DNA of 64,000 nt from Diphasiastrum complanatum (GCA_029204225.1 CM055111.1:28664340-28728339), one strand, 5' to 3'; numbered from the stretch's first letter, positions 35,071 through 52,847 are shown. The notes: generated from the letters alone by a model not told the origin. Numbers and translations are program-made.

Positions 35071-36884
35071 TTTTGAAACCGCCAAACTTTTTGTTTTGAT
35101 GTATAGAAAAAAAGACTTGTTGATATTGTTATTCTTATTATTGTTTCAAGCTTTTAATATCACTAGCAATTTTATATACTTGATTGAGAGAGACAAATCA
35201 AACAATTCAAAGATGTTTGCTTAATACGAATTTAATTAAAAAAATACAATATAAAGCTTCAATAAACTTCCCTACTCAATGATACAATGGAGACTAATTT
35301 TCAACATATTTGCATTATCTTTAGCACACAGTCTCATGGGCAGTATTCCAAAAATTTCAGGCATCCAATGTTGGATGATATCCAAGCCTCTTGAGCTTCC
35401 AAAAAGAATATTCATTTTGAGTTTTTGACATGCCAACTTTTCTACTTTATTTGATCTTTACCCTTTTCTACTACCACAACTTTAGAATAGAAAATATGGT
35501 GGATGATTTGTGGCATTTTTTTCACTACCTATATATATATTATATATATTATATACAATATTTATCTCATCAATCACTAACTTCTTTGGTGATCTCATAT
35601 TCAAACTCTAAATAAGTCTTATTGTGAGATAGGATTCAAAGAAAATTTGCATTCAAGTGTAATTAAATTGGACCAACATAAAGTATTCATTCACATGTAA
35701 ATTCAAAATTCTTCACCTTATATAAGTAAGAAAATATAAAGGGCATGGTTTTGCAATGCAATTGGATAATTGATACTATTATTGAGGTCTCATTATGAAA
35801 TTTAATCAATACACTATCATCATTGAAGAAAACATGTACTAAAAAGCTTTTTCAATCATTCATGTGGGGCTCTTTTTGGTGGCAAACATATTTCATCAAT
35901 TACTAATGGCTAAAAATCAAGTATGAGATCGACTATATGGCAAACATGTGATATTATTGACTCATGATTGATGGCCAAAGTTGAAACATGATGAGTCAAT
36001 CTATTAAAATCACGGGACCACTTAATTGTGATGTGATTATAAGTCACATAAACTTCAAATGTTAAAATGTGTACCATAGTTCTCATGAAAAGTAATTGTA
36101 TTGACAATAACAACAAAAAATTTCCATGCTTGCATATTGAAATTCTACCTTCGCATTGAAAATTGGAGTAAATCTTGTTTTTCTTTTTTGCCTTTTGAAG
36201 CCACTTTACATTTATCATAAGAATCAGCATATAGTAAGTAATTAAGAAAATGTGCACAAAAGTGCACATTTTGAATACTTCTACGAAGATTCCTATCTTA
36301 TTAATTAACAGGAATATAAGATAATCCTTTCACATACATGCTCTTCATATACATATTTAACGATTAAAATATACTACCCAATAGTTTTAAGGTGACAAAA
36401 GCTATATTTAAATTTGTAAAACACATAGGAGTGCCATTCAAAGAGTGATATTTTTAAGTGTCGGTGGCATGACTATCGTACATTTTAACGACTCTTTACT
36501 TTTGTTAATCATATATGATTGTAGCAACATGTCCGTGAAAGAAATTCAATTTGGAATTGTCTAGATATGTCCATTGAAAAGTGTTGCATGAACACTATTG
36601 GTGCCTCTCTAGTCAACTTTTTTTCACCTTGTCTTACTAATTACCAAAAATATAAGTAAAACATGTCAGATACATGTTAATCTACTCTTGTCATCTCAAA
36701 TTTAAAAGCTTTTGATATTAAGCTAATGATGAATGCATTATGATGTGCCAAGGTGTAGAGCAAACATCAAATTTCTTAAAGGTGGGTGAGCAATACATTG
36801 ATTTCACTATCTATCACTATTTGTTACAAGGTCTATCTCAATAAGCCTATGCGTGATCATAGCAACATGTTAAAAACAAGGTTT
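35071..36884. other. No gene recognised
   Basis: This is AT-rich sequence without credible coding frames. An (AT)-rich patch (TATATATATTATATATATTA) lies near 35531-35550. Confidence 0.55.
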
Positions 36885-37110
36885 GACACCATTAGACCGA
36901 GGTGAATAGCTGGTGGTATACTATTGGTTGATGCCATTGCCCTTGTAGTACCCTTTAAAATCAGTAGAAATAAATTCACCTCCATCATTAGAATGTAAAA
37001 GCTTCAATCTTCCTTGAAGTTTGAGTTTCAGTAGTTTCTTTAAATTGCTTAAAAAACTTGAATGGTTCTGTTGAATTTGAGGATTTGACAATATATTTTC
37101 TCTTGCAATA
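36885..37110 (-). pseudogene. Copia integrase core fragment
   Basis: On the minus strand a short frame reads KLLHSNDGGEFISTDFKGYY, then a stop, then YTTSYSPRSNG. This is the copia integrase core (pattern lRSDnGgEf.s..f...c...GI....T.pYtPqqNGvaER) with the second catalytic Asp region (SNDGGEF). It is oriented against the RT-RNase H fragment that starts 115 bp to the right, so the two come from different insertions or an inversion. Confidence 0.72.
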
Positions 37111-37224
37111 CTTGCAGGATAAATTTTTCCCTTTGAAGCTGAATTTTGAGTAGACTTTGATTACTCTTTATTCTATTGAAAATTCATAGATGTGCTTGTT
37201 TGCTTTTTCTGCTTTTTTTGTTGT

Positions 37225-38300
37225 CTTTCTTTAGGTAAAGAGCATGCAAAAGGATTTGATTATGAAGAGACCTTTGCACCTGTTGCAAAGATGGTATCAA
37301 TAAGAGCTATCATATCCATTGCTTGTTTTTTCAAATGGAAGGTGTTCCAAATAGATGTCTCAAATGCTTTTTTAAATGGATATCTAGAAGAAGAAATCCA
37401 TATGGAACAACCTCAAGGAAAGATGATTCCAAAGTTTGCTTGCTTTTCAAAAGTCTTTATGGACTAAAGCAAGCACCAAGATTGTGGTATTCTCGACTTA
37501 ACTCTTTCCTTATCTCACTAGGATTCATTCTTAGTGATTATGATCCTTCCATGTATATCAAGTTTTATGCTAGTGATATTGTCATTCTTCTAATTTATGT
37601 TGATGATATTATCCTAAGTGAAAGTTGTATCAATTTAGTTGAAGAAACTAAAGTTGCACTTGGAGGAGAATTCAAGATGCAAGATCTTGGAAAAATTCAT
37701 TACAATTTAGGCCTAGAGATTGAATTTCATAACGATAAAGCTTTTATTTGTCAATAAAAGTATGCTCTTTCAATGTTGAAGAAATTTAATATGCTAGATT
37801 GTAAGAGTATCGATACTCCAATGGAGCAAGTTGTAAAAGATCCTAATAAAGGTGATGAAAGATCCTTCGTGGACATCACTCTTTTTAGGAGTCTTATAGG
37901 CTCCTTAATTTGGCTTACCATAACTAGGCCTGATTTAAGTTTAGTGTTCATAAGATAAGCCAAGCTATGCAAAATCCTACGATTTATCATTGGAAAATGG
38001 CAAAAAGTGTACTTAGGTACATATCTTCAACCTATGGTTAAGGATTTTTGTACAAAAGTGAAGACCTTTCTATGATTGGATATTCTAACTCGGATTTTGC
38101 TAGTGATAAAGTGGATCGGAAATCTACAAGTGCATATGTAATATACCTTAGAGGGAATTTAATATCTTGGCTTTCTAAAAAGCAAGATACCATATCTCTC
38201 TCATCTTGTGAAGCTGAATATAAAGTGCTTACTACTACAACAAAAGAAGTGCTTTGGATCAATAGGTTGCTTTTGGAGCTAAAGATTATCAAGGAAGATG
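37225..38300 (+). pseudogene. Copia RT and RNase H, truncated at both ends
   Basis: RT starts with KGFDYEETFAPVAKMVSIR and FQIDVSNAFLNGYLEEEI. After a frameshift near 37420 it continues with KVCLLFKSLYGLKQAPRLWY, catalytic IYVDDI (YVDD at 37596-37607) and GKIHYNLGLEIEF. A TAA lies at 37755, followed by ALSMLKKFNMLDCKSIDTPME and ITRPDLS, then a frameshift. RNase H follows with GYSNSDFASDKVDRKSTSAYV, LSKKQDTISLSSCEAEYK and LWINRLLLEL. The domain breaks off near 38290-38300, before the FHARSKH part; the rest of that frame is unrelated sequence. Gag, protease and integrase are absent on this side. Confidence 0.9.
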
Positions 38301-38394
38301 ATATAGCCCTTCAATTTGAAGGTTTTGTGAGTGAAATCGAAGCTTTTTACAACTCATCAAAGGTTTTTTTATAAGAGGGTAAAACATTATCAGA

Positions 38395-38683
38395 TTTGAT
38401 GATGATTTTGTCTCCATTTTGCTCAAATTTGACAGAAATGACCAATTTTTGTTGTTTTCTCTGATTTCTCAGATCCAAATGGATCTTAAGAATGGTGATC
38501 TAAATAGCTTCCCCTTCTTAACAATCAAATTAGATTTCAAATAAGAACATCCACTCAAATCAAGCAAAATCACTCACAATCTAATCCAAAAATGCAATTT
38601 TTACCCTACTTATGCCAAAACAAAATGCCTAGTGCAAGCTAACATCCATTCAAACATGCTGCAAACTGATAAATTCGTGTAGC
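38395..38683 (-). mobile_element. Gypsy leader, inside of the PBS
   Basis: This is non-coding leader on the minus strand, adjoining the PBS at 38684. The part at 38395-38520 matches the leader remnant near 22740-22850 in inverted orientation. The element is cut at about 38390, where the copia RNase H fragment ends. Confidence 0.65.
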
Positions 38684-38701
38684 TCCCCGGCAACGGCGCC
38701 A
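38684..38701 (-). promoter_or_regulatory. Primer binding site, tRNA-Asp type
   Basis: The minus strand reads TGGCGCCGTTGCCGGGGA, the 18-nt PBS known from Athila/Tat-type plant Ty3/gypsy elements and usually attributed to tRNA-Asp. It starts four bases inside the LTR end. Confidence 0.9.
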
Positions 38702-38705
38702 AAAT

Positions 38706-39399
38706 TGTTTTAGGGGTATTTTCTATCCTAGCCTCAACCCAAGTTCCAAGCACACAAGCATCAAGGAGACGAGGTTAGATGTCACGTGGAGGTTCGATCC
38801 TGTGAGAGCGATAGCATATTTCAGAATTCAGCATATGTGAAAGATCCACATCTAACACTAAGATCCACTAACATTAAGCATTAACCCTACATCCATTAAC
38901 ACTACAATCCACAATGATAGAAACTTACCCTTCTCTCTCTCCCTTTCTCTCTCACAAAAAACATAAGAATGATCAATCCCAATAAGCAACAAATCCACTA
39001 ATTAGCAAACGCAAAGAAAGCATGAGAGATGGAGGAAGAAAGATAGAGAGCAAGGATAATTCCATAAGAGGGCCAACCTACTTATATTAGAAATGAAAAT
39101 GAAACATGTTTTACAAACTCGAGTTTGCACCTATTTATAGTAGCCAATTCCAAAAAATGGAGGAAACTCAATTCAAAAATTGGAGTGAACCGATTTGAAT
39201 TTGAATTTTAAACCAATTTTGGTGGAAGCCCCAACTTTATTCACTAACTTGAAATTTGGGCCCTGCGACATTTTATTGACTTTCTAATTATCAAATCTCT
39301 ATGTGATCATCGGGTTGGACTTACACGCGCAGGGTGCCAAATCCCTCTCACTTATTAGCTAGGGTTAGGATTGCCTTGGGATCCAAAAACCCTCCAACA
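38706..39399 (-). mobile_element. 5' LTR of a gypsy element (LTR E, 694 bp)
   Basis: On the minus strand the LTR runs from TGTTGGAGGGTTTTTGGATC (39399) to CCTAAAACA (38706), with TG..CA ends. Its 3' end lies next to the PBS. A TATA box (TATAAATA, minus strand) is at 39132-39139. It is homologous to the LTR at 59449-60207 along its length, sharing blocks such as CACTTATTA.CTAGGGTTAG and GGCCCTGCGACATT (plus strand), but the two differ too much to be one recent pair. Confidence 0.85.
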
Positions 39400-40834
39400 G
39401 TCTTTAGTGAAATTGATGTCAATAATGGATCTAGAAATGAGATTTTGGTCAATGGTTTTGATGTTCAAGTGGAAGATCAAATATTGTGCTTCATCGACAC
39501 AAGGGAAAAAGTGGGAATTTGGTGCTAGTCAAGAGCATCGAAGGGGAATCAAATGGTCAAGGCATTAGGGATCTATTTTTGCAAGTTATTGAAGAATAAA
39601 GTAAGGTCAAAGGAGAAGGAAGGAAGTGTTGTTCATACTCACTTTACTTATCTAACTTCATGTTTGAGCTATGTCATGTCAAATTATCAACTTTTGGTGA
39701 ATCTATGGACATTTTTTTTTTTTGTATCAAATGAATCTTGAGGATGGACTAGTGCTACCTACTAATTATATGGAGTCATGTGGAGCTGGATTAGCATAAT
39801 TTTTTTATTCTTTTACTCATGGATTTTTGAGGACTGATAGTTCTTTGTGGCAAGGCGACAATGGAGGCAAGGTGGCAATGGAGGCTCATATATGGGAGTT
39901 TTGGACACATACACTTCACATGAAGTGAAATATGGAGGAGGCATGAAATCATTGTTTGCTGCTATTTTCCACAAATATCAAAGGTGGAAGCATGGAGGGA
40001 TCATAACATTTACATTCTATTTTGTGCTTCATATTGGTTTTTCATCTTGATATGTAAAATTGATGTAAGAAATACTGAAGCATCCAATGTGGACACTATT
40101 CTCTATATCAATTATGAAGTATTTTTATTTCATATTTGTAGATACTGAAAGGAAAAGACTTATTCCTAAATCATAGATCACTTCTGTAAAGACCACCAAG
40201 AAAACTACTTAGATGAGGAAAGGATCAATGCACAAAGAGACTAGGGGGAGTCAAACCACTCATCTTGAGATGTCTCCGAACACCTCACCCCCATGGCAAG
40301 TGAATACCCGAGGAGAGGAGAGAAACCAGCAACCTAGATCCAAAAGCTTCCAATGGAGACGGGCGTGTCCCTACCTGTATACATAAGGGTAAGAAGCATG
40401 TGCATGCACCTGTGCAACCTCCCATGTAGCCCATCTAAACGTAGGTCATATATTCGATGCTCACTTCATGCATACAACCATCGCATGCCATGCATTGCTC
40501 AACATGTGTCAATAGGAGTGCATGGGTCCTCTCGAGGTCATTAGTTATAAACTAGCCTTGACATGGAATTAAATCGAGGCATAACCAACAATCTCGAAAC
40601 TAGAGGGCCGGACCACCATATTAGAACTATTCCAAATCCTTAGATTAATATAGTTGTAACAACATCTTGGTTTATATTTAAAATCTATGCTAAAATTACA
40701 GTGAAGAGGGAGTGTGCAAATTGTCAACTAGTTTTCTAGCTTTCTAGTTAGTTTGCCAATTTGAGCATATATGAGGCCAAATTAGCAAATAAACTTCACA
40801 TGGTTTTCAGTTTCTATCAAGAGGAGGATCTACT
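39400..40834. other. No gene recognised
   Basis: This is the flank of gypsy LTR E. Short frames (39553-39741, 39847-40050) match nothing known. Confidence 0.5.
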
Positions 40835-40930
40835 TCCATATCTCAAGTTGGAGAGGATGAGGCTATGTTCTCAAAGGGAAAATTCAAGGGCAAGAGCAAA
40901 TGCAAGTGGTCGAAAGGGCAAGATTTCTCC
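40835..40930 (+). pseudogene. Copia gag basic-region fragment
   Basis: The frame reads EDEAMFSKGKFKGKSKCKWS, nearly the same as the gag stretch at 12640-12710 of the plus-strand copia. It lies just before where a CCHC knuckle would follow, but the match breaks off. Confidence 0.65.
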
Positions 40931-41329
40931 AAAATAGAGAGAATAGCTTAATCTCAAAAGTGTTGTGTACATGAGAAATACCTCTCCTCTTATAGTAGGG
41001 AGGGTCTTCCATAAGCATCCACTAACTTATGGGATAAGTTTAAAACAAGCCATTCTAAGGTTTCTAACAACTTCTAACTTAGAACCTAGAACTTTTTAAA
41101 AGTTTCTAGCTTAAAACTTAAGACAACTTAAGATGACATAGAATCTTTCTAAGCTTAAGTTTCTTAAGTCTAACTTATGATCCTAAGTTTAAGTTATTTT
41201 ATTATTTTAAGCTTCTACCCATGGACCTACAAAACACATGCCATAGTAGAAGTTTCAATACTCATACGTGGGCTTACAAGACACATGCCACGGAGTTTTA
41301 TTTCTTTTTTTTAATATTTTCACTGTGTT

Positions 41330-41740
41330 TGCACAGTTGCTAACAATAATCGCACACCCGAGGAGACATTCACTGGTAAGAAGCCTAAGGTGGATGGGTT
41401 GCGAGTATTTGGATGCTGAGTGTATATTCATATACCTAAGAGTGAAAGAGCCAAAATGCAAATAAAGCCCTTGAAGTGCATCTTTACAAGATATGATGAA
41501 CAAACTAAGGGATATAGGTGCTATGATCTAGTCACATCTACTCGTGCACATAAGTCGTGATGTATTGTTTGATGACATCCATAGGTTTGGAGACAAAGAA
41601 AAGGATAGTGATGAACTATCCAAGCTTCTCAATGAGGATGAAGCAACTCTACCATACAAGAAGATCATTGAGATTTCCATTATCCACGAATCCAATCTAC
41701 GTCCACCCTTGTTGAGAGTTATCTGACCCGTCAGACGCGA
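41330..41740 (+). pseudogene. Copia integrase C-terminal and linker fragment
   Basis: The frame reads NNNRTPEETFTGKKPKVDGL, then RVFGC-stop-VYIHIPKSERAK, PLKCIFTRYDEQTKGYRCYD and ISRDVLFDD. This is the conserved segment after the copia integrase core (pattern TPeE.f.g.kP.v.hLrvFGc..yvhip...r.Kl......ifvGY....kayr.y......v.SrDV.FdE). Stops break it. It could belong to the same element as the gag fragment at 40835. Confidence 0.8.
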
Positions 41741-41963
41741 ACATTTAGAAAAACCTGTGTTAACTGCTCACACTGAGAGAGTCAATGAAACATGATGGAG
41801 TCATGCTAAAACGTTATGGCTAGAATGTGGTTAGCATTGCATGAAGAGAGCAACTCCACCAAACGGAACAAGACGACGAGTAAACATAGGTCCCAAGTAG
41901 CAACTCCGTGGGCAGATAGGATCACCCTCTACAAAATATCCCCTGAGATCTAGAATACCAAAC

Positions 41964-42653
41964 TTGATAGAGGACGTTGTATTAGAAGAGGAAGTGACAT
42001 CTGAATCAGACCAACTTCTGGAACATAGTATTGCCAACAACGAAGAACTAGCAGCTATAAGCGAGATTACCCCCCCCCCTTCCCCCCCAACAATCATGGC
42101 AGGAAGGGTAACCAAACCTATAGTTATACCAGTCAATTTAGAGCCATTGCCTAAATTCAGAGGTACGACCCCTAAATACCATGGGGCACCATATGAAGGG
42201 GCTGAAAATCATATAAACGCCTTTTGGATAGCTTGTCATATAAACAGGATTTCGAACCCGTGCCACCTAATGATGTATTTCGTGATCACCTTGACCGGAA
42301 CAGCTAGGAAGTGGTATTATAGCCTTCCCAAAGAATCCATTGCAGATATTGATACCTTTCATAGAATATTTTTAGCAGAATTTGTCCCTCATCGAACAAC
42401 TGATGGCATGTTATTCACATTAACCTCCATCCAACAAGGGGAGGGTGAGCGTGGAAGACAATATTTGCAACGGTTAACCGAATTATCTCACCATGTAGGA
42501 GTCAAGGTAACTCTTCTCCCAAAACTCCTATTGACATTTTTTCTACGAGGATTGAAAAGTAGCCTGCAACTGATAGTGAGACATACTAAGCAAGGATATT
42601 ATCCACTCTATCACTTTATTCTTTATGCATCTGAAAAGAGCCAATTACTATGA
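41964..42653 (+). pseudogene. Ty3/gypsy gag
   Basis: A 229-codon frame opens with an acidic region, then MAGRVTKPIVIPVNLEPLPK, FRGTTPKYHGAPYEGAENHI and FVITLTGTARKWYYSLPKES, then F...FLAEFVPH and LTSIQQGEGERGRQYLQRLTEL. It ends near LLTFFLRGLKS. This is the Retrotrans_gag capsid core (f.G..P..f.....l.G.A..Wy..Lp...i.s...f...F...F.....k........L....Q...Es...y..Rf). No knuckle or protease follows before the stop at 42651, so only gag remains. A C-rich stretch (42072-42090) lies in its N-terminal part. Confidence 0.82.
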
Positions 42654-44131
42654 CATTTTCCAGAACTTGAGAATAAACACTTTTCCAATTTAGCTTTCAA
42701 ATGTAGTACATAAATGGTCAAGATGGAGATGGAGAAACCAAGTCAATTTACTATAGTGTCAATTTCCATTTGGACCATTTTCATTATTGGGTCGGGAAAC
42801 AACCTATTCTAATGTTTGTTGAATTTGGATATCAAAGGGATTTGCAAAATTTCTCAAATCTGGATTTTCTAAATACCAGAAACAACATCAAAAGAGGCTA
42901 GCCCCTAATATATACAAAGCCACCCTTTTTCTTCTATTAGCCAATGAGACATTTGACATTTCAAGGGACTAAATTCATCGGTCATGTGGAGGAGAGGTAC
43001 TACTCTTCAATAAGCGAGGTTGAAACAGCAAACATGTTTTTTCTACTCTTATTTAACAAGACCTGATTTGCCTTTGAACTTGCAAAGGGGCTGAACCTTA
43101 CAAAATTGGTTGAGGCATGGCCCATTCCTTTATGTTGATGAGCAACATGTTATTGTAAAATAGATAATCTTCAAATAGACAATTTATTTTACATGCATAA
43201 TGGATAGCTATCTATATTATTGTCCATTATGCATGTGGACAAGCATAATGGATAGTCTATTTATAGACTTTCCATTATACATGCAGGTGGAATGGATAAT
43301 CTATTAATAGAATCTCCATTTTGCCTATCAATGATAGTCCCATTTTAGCATAATATGCCACATCTGCCATTAACATCTCGCTAACCATTAATGGATAGCA
43401 TATTTATAGATTGTCCATTATGCAAGCAAACAAAATGGATCAAGTTTTAATATAATGTTCATATTGCCTATTAATACTGCTTCCATTTTAGCATAACATG
43501 CCACACGTGCCATCGACACCCTGTTGACCTCTCCCCGAGTCCCAAAACTCCCATTGTCTGGCCATAAAAATTGGCCCACTTCTCTCTTTGAGCAAAGGTG
43601 AGGAGAAGCATGAGGCACCACAACCATCACCTCTAGAAACTTTTTGCTACCTCTGCCTATTCTTAATTTCAATGCCACATGTGAAATGAGGCCTTTTGTA
43701 CTAACAATAGGAATAACTTGACTTCAACACCAACACCAGTTGGAATAACAAAACTTTGCGAGCACTTGTGGGCTCAGAGCACGGACCGGTGCTCACGAAG
43801 AACCATCAAAGTCCATAAACCAACCAACCGATTTCAAATTCAACCGCCAATTTTCGTAAGTAGCACGAATGAAACAACCAATCAAAAACCACAAAGGATT
43901 CAGCTTTTCCATAGCCATTTTTTTACCAGAAATTGATTCAAGCTGAAGGCCATAAAGAGAGAAACCGGCCAGGCCATGCTGAGAAAGTAAAAACGGGGTC
44001 TCATTTAAAAGGCAAAAAAGACTGGCACGGACCACCCAAGGCGGTGCTACCCAGCAGGGTCCACAAAACCCCGTGCCAACCATCCCTGCTGCCCCTACCC
44101 GTTTTGTCGCCCACGTTTCAAGACAACCCAA
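42654..44131. other. No gene recognised; contains a hairpin series
   Basis: This is non-coding sequence between the gypsy gag and the poly-C tracts. Four short palindromes at 43195-43421 are listed separately. Frames overlapping 43718-44200 are biased by low-complexity C-rich sequence and not credible. Confidence 0.5.
43195..43421. repeat. Series of four short hairpins (AATGGATA...TCCATT)
   Basis: Imperfect palindromes of 30-40 bp lie at 43195-43232, 43244-43283, 43291-43320 and 43390-43421. Each starts AATGGATA and ends (G/T/C)TCCATT, with AT-rich centres such as GTCTATTTATAGAC. Confidence 0.82.
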
Positions 44132-44182
44132 CCCCCCCCCCCCCCCCCCCCCCAAGCGCGCCCCCCTTCCCCCCCCCCCCCC
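44132..44182. repeat. Poly-C tracts
   Basis: Runs of 22 C (44132-44153), 6 C (44161-44166) and 14 C (44169-44182) occur within 51 bp. The minus strand is G-rich enough for G-quadruplexes. Confidence 0.92.
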
Positions 44183-44782
44183 GAGTCGGTCAACATATAT
44201 AAGGGGCCCTCAAAAAATCCCTGCCATGTCCAACCGCCGTGGCCAGGAGGCGGGGGCCAATGCCGCCCCTATAGCTCGTACCGCATGCAATTAGACCACG
44301 AAGGGTCACGGACCATGGCGTAGGACCCATGCCCCCTGATATGGAGGATGGTAAGTGCATAAGTGATCGTTGAGGCAGGTTTGGTGGCAATTTACAAACA
44401 AAATGACATGCTCGATAATCTGGTGTCTTCCCAAGTTTTAAAAGAAATTCAGTTCTTTTGAACAAAAACAAAATGCATCTAATAATTAGTGTGCCTTTGG
44501 ATTAGAAGTCCACCTAGGTTTGTTGTGTCCATGTATGTGTTTGTGCAAGTGAGGATATATTGAGCTTGTCGACCATATCTAGGGATGCTATGTGAGGGGG
44601 ATTTGGGTCTTCTGCACGGCGTTTGACATTGGTGGAGCGGAGCGGGTGTATGTTGGCTTCTCAACCAATTGTAAGGATGCTATGCCAGGTGAATTTGGGT
44701 CTTGTGCCCGCTGAAATCGGTGGGAATTTTGGCTTTGACGAAAATATAGAGCTCTAAGCCCTCGCATAAGATTTGCATTTTT

Positions 44783-50282
<5,500 letters not shown>

Positions 50283-51930
50283 ATGGCATCAACAGGAGCA
50301 TTTCTATCGGAGGCAAATGAAAGGTTGACTTCATCCAACTATTCCACATGGAAAGTGTGAAGAATTGAAAAAGATTATCTATGTTAGATATAGGGGTCTT
50401 ATGTTTTTTACATCAAGCATCTAGATGTAGGATGTTGATAGGATTAAATTTGGCATAGATGGCAGATTATGCATTTCCACTTGTAATGCCACTATTGAGC
50501 CAAAATAGAGTAAGAGGCTAAACACGTGCCAATTAGAGTGTAGACAAGTGTAAAGTTTTTGTTTGATGGATTCCAAGAGGTCCAATAGGATTTAGAGGTG
50601 GAACCTTGTGAGGTCCAATAGGAAATTGAGGTGTGCTTGAATATAGTCCAATAGAATTAAGAGGTGCATGGATCAATGATCCAATAGGATCAAGAGGTGA
50701 CAAAATATGGTCCAATCATAGTTAAGCATAGTGGTAGCTCGTGGACCTACTAGTATCATTGTACTCCTCATTTTGAAGCTAATTGATTTGGTGATTTCAT
50801 GGATTTTGTGAGTTATTGGATTTCTAGCTTTCTCTCTCTACCCGAGAGCTCATGATGCATTTTCTCTCTCTACTCGAGGAGAGCAGCTTGTTTTTACTTA
50901 GATTATTTTTTGAATACTTCCCACACATGTGAGTGAGAGTTGGAAGTGATTGAATGCATGTAGTAGTGTGTTTTTGCCATAGGATCCAAGATTGATCTTG
51001 AATCTCAATCTAGTCTTGATCTTGGTGCATCTACACACCTTAGGAGATCACAAGTACATGTAGTGGACAGTCCACACGTGTGAAATTCAACAGAAAGTGA
51101 GGATGGAATCCATCTTGGTGTTGCAAGATCTCATTGATATAGTGAGTAAAATTGAGGAGGAGCCTCAACATCTACAAGAATCCATGAGGTTTAAGAAGAG
51201 GTCAAAGATGGCCTTACATTGCATCAAGATGAATGTTTCAAATGAGCTCCTAAGAGAGATTGGAGCTTGCATCTCGAGCAAGGAGGCTTTGGATACATTG
51301 CAAGCAATCTATGATCACTTTGAGAAACCAAATTCTCCAAAGTTTCCAAAACAAAGGAGAGAATGCCCAAAAATATGAATTGAGGGTGAAGGACTACAAT
51401 AGGGAGCTTGCATGTATTGGTGATGTTATCAAGTCTCAAGAGCTTCTTCAAATTGTTATGAATGGTCTTAATGAGGATTTTTCTAACCTTGTGCAATTGT
51501 ATTATATTCAAGGGGATCTTCCATCCATGGAGAGCCTATAAGGTGTTTTGGTGCTCGAAGAGAATAGGCAAGAGCTTAAGTTTATAAGGATGGTACAAAT
51601 CATAGTTAGGGAAGGAGAAGAGAAGGCACTCATCACCCAAGGCAAAGGGGAAGGCAAGGGGAAGGCACATTCAAAGAAGAAGAAAAAAGTCAAGGAAGAT
51701 GGTGATGATGCATCACAGTCATCAACAAGTGGCAAGAAGGACAAATCCAAAATGAAATGTTTCTTTTTGCTTGGTAATTCTTCAAAAAGAAAAAGGCTTT
51801 TGGCAAGCAAGCTAATCTTTCTAATGAGAGAGACGAGAGTGCAAATAAGGAACCTCTTATGATGTCAATTTACACGTATTTTAGCTTTAAAGGTGAGAAT
51901 CCTTGGTGCTTAGACAATGAGCTCCCATGA
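50283..51930 (+). pseudogene. Copia gag (interrupted by a solo LTR) and start of protease
   Basis: The gag starts at ATG 50283 with a typical copia opening (ASTGAFLSEANERLTSSNYS) up to 50355. There a 737-bp LTR interrupts the frame. Gag resumes at 51093 with ESILVLQDLIDIVSKIEEEP and ALHCIKMNVSNELLREIG, then YDHFEK. After a frameshift near 51350 it continues with RVKDYNRELACIGDVIKSQE and MNGLNEDFSNLV, then a Lys-rich tail (GKGEGKGKAHSKKKKKVKED). The zinc knuckle is degenerate (KCFFLLGNSSK). The protease breaks off at NPWCLDN near 51915, where the Asp-Ser-Gly motif is destroyed by a stop and unrelated sequence. About 110 bp further right the next LTR begins. Confidence 0.82.
50356..51092 (+). 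mobile_element. Solo copia LTR (LTR C, 737 bp) with 5-bp target duplication
   Basis: The LTR begins TGTGAAGAATTG and ends AAATTCAACA. It is flanked on both sides by GAAAG (50351-50355 and 51093-51097), a perfect 5-bp target-site duplication, the copia norm. No PBS or polypurine tract adjoins it and the host gag frame continues on both sides, so it is a solo LTR left by LTR-LTR recombination. It contains CACACATGTG (about 50921) and CACACGTGTG (51073-51082). Confidence 0.9.
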
Positions 51931-52035
51931 GAATGCAAATTTTTTTAGTTTTGAAAATTTGTAATTTTGACACATCCACTAAAAATGGGTTTGCGTCATG
52001 ATTACAAATCTCTTGATTGCATATCAGACAAGAAA

Positions 52036-52847
52036 TGTGAAAAATTGCCAAAAATCTAGCTTGGTAATTTTATGTTTCTAGTTTATGAGAAAATATCACA
52101 CGTGTGGAGCATGTTCCCACGTGTGGAAAAAAATCAAAAATATATTAATCATGTTGAGTTAGGGGTGTCATAAAGTTTTGTAGTCAAGCATCTTGGTGTC
52201 ACTAGTTGATAGGGCCAATTTTGGCTTTAGAGGTCAAATAGTCAAGTACACATGTTTTGTCATCATTAGGCCAAAAGTCAATTATGATGTACCTCGAGCT
52301 ATTTAGGCTGTTAAAAAGTGTCAAAGTTAGATTTGATGAGCAATCAAAGTCAATGTGCTGGCAAAGAGTCAAGGGTCCAATCATAAGTGAAAGATCAGTT
52401 GGATGGGTCCAATCAAGATCAAGAGATGATGAACCACTCATCCAATATAATTAGAGAAGTGCTAGAAAAGGGGTCCAATAGGAATTGAGCATGGACTACC
52501 TCGAGATACTACATGTAGATGGATTCACTTCATTCTTGTATTGAGTTTTTGAGTCATATTTGAGATTGATCAAATTTGTGTGTATACCACTCTCTCTCTA
52601 CCCGAGGCTTGATTGGCACCTTCTCTCTCTACCTGAGAGCAAGCAATTCTCTTAGTTTTTTTCATGAGTACCTCCCACACGTGTGAAAGTACTTTGGTGA
52701 TAATTGTATGCATGTAGATTTGTGTCTTTGCCTTAGAATTTGACATAGATCTTGGATTTCAATCTATAGTTGATCTAAAGTGCAAGAACAAAGCTTAGGA
52801 TATCTTAATCACACATTAGAGCATTCCCACATGTGTGAATTTTCACA
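52036..52847 (+). mobile_element. 5' LTR of a copia element (LTR B, 812 bp)
   Basis: The LTR begins TGTGAAAAATTGCC and ends GAATTTTCACA immediately before the PBS at 52848. It belongs to the same family as LTRs A, C and D and contains the shared blocks CTCTCTCTACC(C/T)GAG and several CACACGTGTG-type palindromes (about 52099, 52674, 52829). Confidence 0.87.

Noticed and set aside
43793-44294. Gly/Pro-rich frames near the poly-C tracts
   Set aside because: Driven by the C/G homopolymers; both strands are open for the same reason.
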